This document shows, in pieces, positions 58,195-64,000 of a DNA stretch of 64,000 nt. Within the stretch, counting starts at the first letter, position 1. Each line of letters starts with the position of its first letter. The stretch covers positions 53,527-117,526 of the forward strand of contig CAZJYI010000012.1 in NCBI GenBank assembly GCA_964550025.1, read 5' to 3'. Source of the stretch: CAZJYI01 sp964550025 (GTDB lineage Bacteria > Verrucomicrobiota > Kiritimatiellia > UBA8416 > CAYOBW01). Below the pieces are notes generated by a model. That model was not told where the DNA came from. It made no database searches and saw nothing but the letters and a program-made list of their open reading frames with translations. Position numbers and translations under genes: made by a program.

Positions 58195-60228
58195 CTACTG
58201 TGGGACGGGTGCCGGGGTCTTCTCCGTCTTTTTCGGCTTCTCCGGCGCGGCCTTGATCTCGCGGGCCCGGCGGACCATGTCGCAGAAGCCGCTACGGTAG
58301 CCGCCGCTGTCTTCGGCCAGTGCCTTGAGCGCGGTCTTGTAGACCCAGTCCATGGCGGCATCGCCCTTGTGTTCGGACCCGCGCAGGATCATGCCGAAGG
58401 CGGCGACGGCCGCGGCGAAGCGCGTGTCGTCCGACGCGTTCGTAAACTTCAGCCACTGCCATTCCCCCGGAACGGGCACGGCCTGCACGAACTCTGTGCT
58501 CTTGTCGCCATCGGGTTGCTTGTAGCGGACCTTTATCTGCATCAATTCCGCCTTCTCGACAACCTCGCGCGGCTTCTGGTAGCGCAGCTTGCCCGTGACA
58601 GCGGAATCCTTGCCTGTGCCCGCCGGCACGAGCTCGTAGAGTGCGGTGACCTGGTGGCCACTGCCGACCTCGCCGGCGTCCTTCTTGTCGTCCGTGAAGT
58701 CGCGGTCCGCCAACTGCCGGTTTTCGTAGCCTATCAGACGGTACGACTGCACGTAGGCGGGGTTGAACTCGATCTGGAACTTGACGTCTTTGGCGATCGT
58801 GTAGAGCGTGCCGGTGAGGTCGGTGAGGAACACCTTGCGCGCCTCGTGCATGCCGTCGATGTAAGCATAGTTGCCGTTGCCGTGGTTGGACAACGCTTCC
58901 ATCCGCGCGTCCTGGTAGTTGCCCGTTCCGAAGCCGAGAACCGTCAGAAAGACTCCCGATTTCGCTTCCCCCTTGATGAGGTCGACCAGCTCGCTCTCGG
59001 ACGTGATGCCGACATTGAAGTCGCCGTCCGTGGCCAGGATGACGCGGTTGTTGCCGTCCTTGATGAAGTTCTCCCGCGCGGTCTTGTAGGCCAGTTTGAT
59101 GCCCGCCCCGCCCGCGGTCGATCCCCCCGCGTTCAGCTTCTCCACGGCGAACTTCAGCGTGATGCGGTTGTTGGCCGTCGTGGCCGGCAATACCAGCCCG
59201 GCACTGCCCGCGTAGGTCACAATCGCGACCTTGTCGCGATCGTCCAGGTTGTCGACAAGCAGCTTGTAGGCCTCCTTGAGCAGGCCGATCTTCTTCTCGC
59301 TGCGCATCGACCCGGACGAGTCGATCAGAAAGACAAGGTTGCTCGGTTTGCGCTCGTCAAGGCTGATCGCACGCGCCTGCAGCGCCACCCGCGCCAGCCT
59401 GTGGTCTTCGTTCCACGGGCACCCCGTGGTTTCCACGTCCATGGCCAGGGGATGCTCCTTGCCGGGCTGGTTGTAGTGGTAGCGGAAGTAGTTGACCATT
59501 TCCTCGATGCGGATGGCCCCCGTGGGGATCTCGCGCCGGCCTTCCTTCAGGAGGCGCCGCAGGTTGCTGTAGGACGCCGTGTCCACATCGATCGAGAACG
59601 TCGAAAGGGGGTCGTCCGCGACGGGAACAAAAGGGTTCTCGTCGAGGTGCGCGTAGGCCTCGCGGTTGAAGTCCTCGACTTGTGGGAGTGGGGTGGGTGG
59701 TCTGTGGATCATCAACCTCTGACCGGCCATGATCGCGGGCTGTGGGGAGGCGATAGTCGGGGCAGGAGCCTTGGCTGCTTTCGCTCTCGGCGTCCCCGCA
59801 AACCGGGTGGCCCGCCGCGACATCCTGTACAAGGCGTTTCCTCCCGCGACTTCGGCTTCGGCGTCGCCTCCGAGCGGTTTGAGCAGCTTCTCCGCCCTTG
59901 CGCGCAGGTCCGCTATGCGCTTTCGCAGGTCTTCCTCATCGCTCAAAGTCTGCTTGGCTTCCTGCTCGACAAAGTCCAGCAGCCTGATGACCTCGTTCAG
60001 CTTCCGTGCCTGTTCCCAGGCCTTCCCTTTGCCGGTCTTGATTTCGGCTTCCAGGATGGACAGCTCCTTGCCCAGTCTCTCGAGAATCCCGCGCACTTCC
60101 GCGAGTTGACCGGCCGCGGCCGCGGGCGGGGCGGTCTTACCCCATCCGGTTCCACCCGGTACAAATACCAGGCAGCAGGCGAGCGTCAGGGAACTCAGCA
60201 CGGCCATCGGAACAACACATTTCTTCAT
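58195..60228 (-). CDS. YfbK-family VWA-domain protein, exported
   Basis: A 677-residue protein. Signal peptide or lipoprotein-like N-terminus (MKKCVVPMAVLSSLTLACCL), a coiled-coil region (about 41-118), a proline-rich linker, a conserved N-terminal YfbK domain (about 190-285, NPFVPVADDPLSTFSIDVDTASYSNLRRLL), a VWA domain (297-470) with MIDAS DSSGS at 303-307 (NLVFLIDSSGSMRS) and ATDGDFNVGITSESEL, and a C-terminal DUF3520-like domain (about 480-665). The YfbK family binds metal-dependent ligands and occurs in PVC membranes. Function unproven. Confidence 0.88.
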   Translation of the reverse strand: MKKCVVPMAVLSSLTLACCLVFVPGGTGWGKTAPPAAAAGQLAEVRGILERLGKELSILEAEIKTGKGKAWEQARKLNEVIRLLDFVEQEAKQTLSDEEDLRKRIADLRARAEKLLKPLGGDAEAEVAGGNALYRMSRRATRFAGTPRAKAAKAPAPTIASPQPAIMAGQRLMIHRPPTPLPQVEDFNREAYAHLDENPFVPVADDPLSTFSIDVDTASYSNLRRLLKEGRREIPTGAIRIEEMVNYFRYHYNQPGKEHPLAMDVETTGCPWNEDHRLARVALQARAISLDERKPSNLVFLIDSSGSMRSEKKIGLLKEAYKLLVDNLDDRDKVAIVTYAGSAGLVLPATTANNRITLKFAVEKLNAGGSTAGGAGIKLAYKTARENFIKDGNNRVILATDGDFNVGITSESELVDLIKGEAKSGVFLTVLGFGTGNYQDARMEALSNHGNGNYAYIDGMHEARKVFLTDLTGTLYTIAKDVKFQIEFNPAYVQSYRLIGYENRQLADRDFTDDKKDAGEVGSGHQVTALYELVPAGTGKDSAVTGKLRYQKPREVVEKAELMQIKVRYKQPDGDKSTEFVQAVPVPGEWQWLKFTNASDDTRFAAAVAAFGMILRGSEHKGDAAMDWVYKTALKALAEDSGGYRSGFCDMVRRAREIKAAPEKPKKTEKTPAPVPQ

Positions 60229-60319
60229 CGTTCTACATCCTCCCTTTCAACTCAGAGACGCTTGTGCGTGAGCCGTTCTTCGCTTTCTTTTTGCGTCTTT
60301 TCCGTCCTGGCCTCGGGGA

Positions 60320-60416
60320 TCGGAACGCTTGGCGCGTTCCGCTACTCCGGAACCTGTAGCGGAAGTCGCCAAGACTTCCGACGTTCGGGATCGGAACGCT
60401 TGGCGCGTTCCGCTAC
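60320..60416. repeat. Family A hairpin repeats, copy 4 (full) plus extra right arm
   Basis: A right arm at 60320-60345, a left arm at 60356-60381 (stem GGAAGTC / GACTTCC) and a right arm at 60391-60416 lie between the metallopeptidase and the VWA protein genes. The right arm supplies the TAG stop of the metallopeptidase (60413-60415). Confidence 0.8.
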
Positions 60417-61177
60417 TTGGCTTTCCGGGGTTGCTTTGCCGGCTTCTCGTTTTCTTTCTCCGGCGGCCCGGCCCAGATCTTCTCCAACACCTTGAACATG
60501 CCGGGATCGTGTTCGCGCAGCTCGGCGCGCACGAAGGGGTAAATGTCATTCGTGCCGAAGAGGGCCTCGCTTGTTTCCGCGAAGTACTCCTTGCAGTTGG
60601 TCATGGCGTAGGCGCGGCCGCGGCGCCCGTTGTGGATCAGGACCTTGTCGTAGCTCTTGCTTTCGAGCGCTCTCTCGTAGGCGGCGACAATAGCCTTGTT
60701 GCCCCACCCCCAGACCTGGTCGTGGTAGGCGTGGGCCAGTTCGTGCAGCACCAGCATGGGTTGCCACCGGGAGCTGCGCAGAAAGCTCTGGGCATCGCCC
60801 AGGTCTACGCAGCGCGCAAGGTCCGTGTTGAAGCCGTTGGCTTCGAGCCAGCCCTTCGACGGGTGGTACTGCCCAACGTTGCCCCGGCCCTTGTAGTGCA
60901 GCCAGATCCTGATCTTGCGCAATTCGGCCACGGCGGCAGCGGGGACCGCGCGCACGATTCGGAAGAGGTGGTCCTCTAGCAGCCGCAACGCGTTGTCGCC
61001 GAGTTCCTTCTCGGCTTCCAGAAGCGGCTTCTGAACGTAGATGCTCCAGCCGTCGATCTCCTTGATGGTGTAGTCACTTGTAGGGGGCGACGGGTGGTCT
61101 CCCCGCTTGACCCTTGCTTCGGTTGTCGAAGACAGTATGACGAGACTGAGAGTCAGGGCGATGGACAATCTGTTCAT
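60413..61177 (-). CDS. Exported zinc metallopeptidase (HExxH...E)
   Basis: A 254-residue protein with a signal peptide (about 1-21). HELAH (145-149) sits in MLVLHELAHAYHDQV, with a downstream glutamate (E201 in KEYFAETSEAL), matching a gluzincin-type third zinc ligand. A tail rich in K, E and P ends at a stop codon supplied by the family A repeat. The N-terminal region (YTIKEIDGWSIYVQKPLLEAEKE) precedes the catalytic domain. I cannot place it in a named peptidase family. AAGGAA precedes the ATG, a moderate ribosome binding site. Confidence 0.75.
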   Translation of the reverse strand: MNRLSIALTLSLVILSSTTEARVKRGDHPSPPTSDYTIKEIDGWSIYVQKPLLEAEKELGDNALRLLEDHLFRIVRAVPAAAVAELRKIRIWLHYKGRGNVGQYHPSKGWLEANGFNTDLARCVDLGDAQSFLRSSRWQPMLVLHELAHAYHDQVWGWGNKAIVAAYERALESKSYDKVLIHNGRRGRAYAMTNCKEYFAETSEALFGTNDIYPFVRAELREHDPGMFKVLEKIWAGPPEKENEKPAKQPRKAK

Positions 61178-61310
61178 TCGGGATGTTCCTTTTCCTTGCC
61201 GTCCCCCGTATAGTGGGGGCACAGTGGAAGACGTTTATCCGTTGTAGTCAGATGCGTCAATACACATCGGCCGTGTAGCCATGCCAATTGCGGCCTGTCT
61301 CCCGCCCACC

Positions 61311-61376
61311 CGTCCCATACGTCCCATATGTCGCATACGTCCTATGGGACCCATGAGACGCATGGGACGTATGGGG
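61311..61376. repeat. 9-bp-unit tandem repeat with inverted second half
   Basis: CGTCCCATAC, GTCCCATAT, GTCGCATAC, GTCCTATGG form the first half; the second half (CCCATGAGACGCATGGGACG, then TATGGGG) is largely complementary, so the array can fold into a hairpin. It lies in the 289-base gap between the metallopeptidase and xylose isomerase genes. Confidence 0.75.
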
Positions 61377-61466
61377 CTTGTGGCGTATCCGGGGTTGCTC
61401 TTCCTTGCCGCATAGGCTAAAAAGGGAGCATGTCAGTCCCACGTGCTTCAAGAGGAGGGTAATGAG

Positions 61467-62498
61467 ATGGCTGGTGTGTTTCGCTTTTCCTTCGGTCCCT
61501 GGAACATCCATGAGGGCGCCGATCCGTTCGGTCCCACCGTGCGGCGCTCGTTGAGCTTCAACAAGAAGCTGGGGCTCTACAAGAAGCTTGGTTTCGACTA
61601 CGTTCAATTTCACGATGACGACGCCGTGCCCGACATGGATGCGCTGAAGCCGGACCAGATCGTGCGAAAAGCCGCCGGCGTGAAGCGCTCCCTCGACAAG
61701 CACGGGCTCAAGGCGGAGTTCGTCGCGCCCCGCCTGTGGGAAGGGCCGAAAACGGTTGACGGAGGGTATACCTCCAACAACGCGAAGTGCCGTAGATACG
61801 CCACACAGCGCAGCCTGCGCTGCATCGACATTGCCGATGCGCTGGGCACGAACCTGATTGTGCTGTGGCTGGCCCGCGAAGGCACCTACGTGCGCGAGGC
61901 CAAGGACAGCAAGGAGGCCGTTGACCGGTTGGTTGAGGCCATTGACGCCATGTTGGCGTATCACCCGAAGATGCGGATTGCCATCGAGCCCAAGCCAAAC
62001 GAACCGATGGACCAGGCCTACATCCCGACCACCGGCCATGCCCTGGCCCTGGCGGCCAGGACATGCGATCCGTCGCGCGTGGGGGTGAACATTGAGAGCG
62101 CGCATGCCATATTGGCCGGCCTGGACCCGTCGGACGAGATGGGGTTCGCCCTCGCGTTCGACAAGCTGTGGACGGTGCACCTCAACGACCAGAACGGGCT
62201 GAAATTCGACCAGGACAAGACGTTCGGATCGGTCGACCTGCGACGCGCCTTCAACCAGGTTCGCATCCTGGACCGGCATGACTACGGTCGCCGCGGTGAA
62301 GTCGTGGGGCTCGACGTCAAGGCCATGCGGACGCAGAGGAGCCCGGCGGTAGAGCATCTCAGCAACAGCCGCAAGCTCTTCCTGGCGCTGCTCAAAGTGT
62401 CGCGCGCTCTCAGCGACGACAAGATCGCCGACCTGGTTGCCGAGCGGAACTACGAGGCGCTTGAGCTATACATCGTCGAATCGCTGATGGGGAAGTAG
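61467..62498 (+). CDS. xylA: Xylose isomerase-family enzyme
   Basis: A 343-residue protein with the key residues of xylose isomerase: FHDDD (catalytic His and Asp), IAIEPKPNEP (metal-ligand Glu and catalytic Lys), VNIESAHAI (Glu and His ligands), and WTVHLNDQNGLKFDQDKTFGSVD (three further acidic ligands). It is about 45 residues shorter than typical class I XylA, mainly at the C-terminus. It converts xylose to xylulose, or glucose to fructose, and needs Mg or Mn. There is no signal peptide, so it is cytoplasmic. AGGAGGG lies seven bases before the ATG. Related sugars such as rhamnose cannot be excluded. Confidence 0.88.
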   Translation: MAGVFRFSFGPWNIHEGADPFGPTVRRSLSFNKKLGLYKKLGFDYVQFHDDDAVPDMDALKPDQIVRKAAGVKRSLDKHGLKAEFVAPRLWEGPKTVDGGYTSNNAKCRRYATQRSLRCIDIADALGTNLIVLWLAREGTYVREAKDSKEAVDRLVEAIDAMLAYHPKMRIAIEPKPNEPMDQAYIPTTGHALALAARTCDPSRVGVNIESAHAILAGLDPSDEMGFALAFDKLWTVHLNDQNGLKFDQDKTFGSVDLRRAFNQVRILDRHDYGRRGEVVGLDVKAMRTQRSPAVEHLSNSRKLFLALLKVSRALSDDKIADLVAERNYEALELYIVESLMGK

Positions 62499-62522
62499 AC
62501 CCCGGAACAACGGTCCTTTCCG

Positions 62523-62561
62523 CATACGTCCCACAGGTCCTATACGTCCCATACGTCCTAT
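62523..62561. repeat. 9-bp-unit repeat (GTCCCATAC type)
   Basis: Units CATACGTCC, CACAGGTCC, TATACGTCC, CATACGTCC and TA fill the convergent gap between the xylose isomerase and hemL genes. Same family as 61311-61376 and 22977-23000. Confidence 0.7.
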
Positions 62562-63832
62562 TTCCCCCGCGGAAAGGCCCCGGCCGCCTCCAGAAACGCG
62601 TCGACGTGCGCATCCGTGTGCGCTGCCGAGACGAAAGCCACCTCGAACTGCGACGGCGGGAGGTAGACGCCGTTCCGCAGCATGTGGTGGAAGAACGCCG
62701 CGTGCGCGTCCGTGTCGCATGCTTTCGCGTCGGCCAGGTTGCCGACTTCGCCGGTGCGGAAAAAGGGTGTGAACATGCCGCCCATCTGTGCGCAGTGCAT
62801 GGCGGCCCCCTGTTCCGTTGCGACGGCGTTCAGTTTCGTCGCCATCCGCTCGCCGTGCTGCGCCAGGACGGGGTAGGGATTGTCGCGTATCAGGATGTCC
62901 AGCGTGGCCATGCCCGCGGCCACCGTGACCGGGTTGCCGCTCAGCGTGCCGGCCTGGTAGACCTTGCCGACGGGGGCCAGTCCGTCCATGATCGCCGCCG
63001 GTCCCGCAATGGCGCCGATGGGCATGCCGCCCCCGATGATCTTGCCCAGGCAGGTCAGGTCGGGGACGATGCCACAAAGGCTGCCGTAGGTCGACGGAGC
63101 CAGACGGAAACCGGAGATCACCTCGTCGAAAACCAATAGAGCGCCGCAACGCGCCGTGATGTCCCGCAGCCCGCGCAGGAACGCTTCGTCCGCGGGCACG
63201 AGGCCCATGTTTCCCGCAACCGGCTCAAGGATGATCGCGGCCAGTTCCTCGCCGTGCTCGTCGGCGATCGCCTGCACGGCTTCGAGATCGTTGTAGGGCG
63301 CCAGGAAGGTGTCCGCCACCGTTCCCGGCGGAACGCCGGCCGAGGACGCAATCCCCGCGGTCAACAGCCCGCTGCCCGCGGCGACCAGCAGCGCGTCGCT
63401 GTGGCCGTGGTAGCCGCCTTCGAACTTCAGGATCTTGCTGCGCCCCGTGTGGCCGCGCGCCAGGCGCAGGGCCGTCATGACGGCCTCCGTACCCGAGCTG
63501 ACGAGGCGCACCTTGTCCGCGTAGGGGATCTGCTTGCATATCCGCTCCGCAAACTCCACCTCGGCCTGCGTGTTGATGCCGAAGCTCGTCCCGTTCGCGG
63601 CCGCTTCCTGCACGGCCCGGACGACTTCGGGGTGGGCGTGGCCGAGGATCAGCGGCCCCCACGACCCGCAGAAATCGATCAGCTCGCGGTCGTCAGTTGT
63701 GTGGATCGTTGCACCTCTCCCGCTCTCAACGTAAATCGGTGTCCCACCCACGGCCCCAAAGGCCCGCACCGGACTGTTGACGCCGCCGGGGATAACGCGC
63801 TGTCCCCGTTCGAATAGCTCATCTGCATTCAT
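62558..63832 (-). CDS. hemL: Glutamate-1-semialdehyde 2,1-aminomutase
   Basis: A 424-residue PLP enzyme of the aminotransferase class III family. The PLP lysine is K264 in CLGKIIGGGMPIGA; LLVFDEVISGF carries the conserved aspartate; VSSGTEAVMTALRLAR holds the PLP phosphate-binding residues; FEGGYHGHSDALLV is typical of HemL. Length and motifs match E. coli HemL. It converts glutamate-1-semialdehyde to 5-aminolevulinate in the C5 route to heme and other tetrapyrroles. Heme supply is relevant to the diheme proteins in this window. Confidence 0.95.
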   Translation of the reverse strand: MNADELFERGQRVIPGGVNSPVRAFGAVGGTPIYVESGRGATIHTTDDRELIDFCGSWGPLILGHAHPEVVRAVQEAAANGTSFGINTQAEVEFAERICKQIPYADKVRLVSSGTEAVMTALRLARGHTGRSKILKFEGGYHGHSDALLVAAGSGLLTAGIASSAGVPPGTVADTFLAPYNDLEAVQAIADEHGEELAAIILEPVAGNMGLVPADEAFLRGLRDITARCGALLVFDEVISGFRLAPSTYGSLCGIVPDLTCLGKIIGGGMPIGAIAGPAAIMDGLAPVGKVYQAGTLSGNPVTVAAGMATLDILIRDNPYPVLAQHGERMATKLNAVATEQGAAMHCAQMGGMFTPFFRTGEVGNLADAKACDTDAHAAFFHHMLRNGVYLPPSQFEVAFVSAAHTDAHVDAFLEAAGAFPRGK

Positions 63833-63918
63833 GCTCGTTCCTCAATTTCTGAATGCGGACGCTGAACGCCGAGCAATGAACCGTTCTCTCCGTTCGAAGT
63901 TCGGTGTTCAACGTCCGC

Positions 63919-64000
<82 letters not shown>

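Noticed and set aside
58369..60495. A 708-codon plus-strand frame opposite the VWA protein
   Set aside because: Same reason: the minus-strand product has the YfbK and VWA motifs, while this one does not resemble a protein and runs into the repeat.

Overview
This 64 kb window comes from a GC-rich bacterial chromosome that looks like the Planctomycetota/Verrucomicrobiota/Lentisphaerota (PVC) group. The reasons are Tat-exported Gfo/Idh oxidoreductases paired with xylose-isomerase-like TIM barrels, proteins related to hydrazine synthase alpha (HzsA-like), PspC/DUF2089 membrane clusters, YfbK-type VWA proteins, DUF6288 proteins, PQQ-type beta-propellers, and many short tandem repeats between and inside genes. 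I cannot fix the phylum. No rRNA, tRNA, CRISPR array, transposase or phage gene was seen.

Layout. 1-3327: the N-terminal part of a PQQ-like propeller protein, then a six-gene minus-strand operon of PspC, zinc-ribbon and DUF2089 proteins that repeatedly carry one short helical motif, behind a good sigma70-like promoter. 3626-8150: exported lactonase, two sugar isomerase-like barrels and a Tat Gfo/Idh oxidoreductase. 8394-14458 (minus): a ceramidase-like/LamG/sulfatase fusion, a DUF3592 membrane protein and a phosphoglycolate-phosphatase-like HAD enzyme. 14563-31868 (plus) is the centre of interest: a tandem two-winged-helix ArsR-type regulator with its own promoter/operator, then FOUR consecutive large exported HzsA-like proteins, each with a propeller, two CxxCH heme sites 50-52 residues apart and a different accessory domain, then a DJ-1/PfpI protein, a Tat Gfo/Idh oxidoreductase and a TIM-barrel isomerase. 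32015-35455: an exported beta-helix protein and a calcium-repeat protein. 35515-36837: an ECF sigma factor fused to an FHA domain. 37010-45081: a PDZ/DUF6288 protein, GH51 arabinofuranosidase with an unknown partner, and two uroporphyrinogen-decarboxylase-like proteins. 45235-52387: a methyltransferase/PQQ-propeller fusion, a zinc metallopeptidase with NPCBM domain, a hydroxypyruvate-isomerase-like protein and an SMP-30 lactonase. 52649-63832: GH78 rhamnosidase, SGNH hydrolase, a lipoprotein with an apparent ATC start, YfbK-like VWA protein, a second metallopeptidase, a xylose isomerase and HemL.

Together the genes suggest an organism that degrades plant or algal polysaccharides (arabinose, rhamnose, xylose and sulfated or lipid-linked sugars). 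Exported hydrolases and lactonases would feed oxidoreductase/isomerase pairs. The four diheme proteins may add an unknown extracytoplasmic redox step; this is inference.

Two kinds of non-coding structure recur. One is inverted-repeat hairpins just downstream of stop codons; one family shows compensatory base changes between copies. The other is tandem arrays of 7-bp (sometimes 9-bp) units, several of which lie in frame inside genes.
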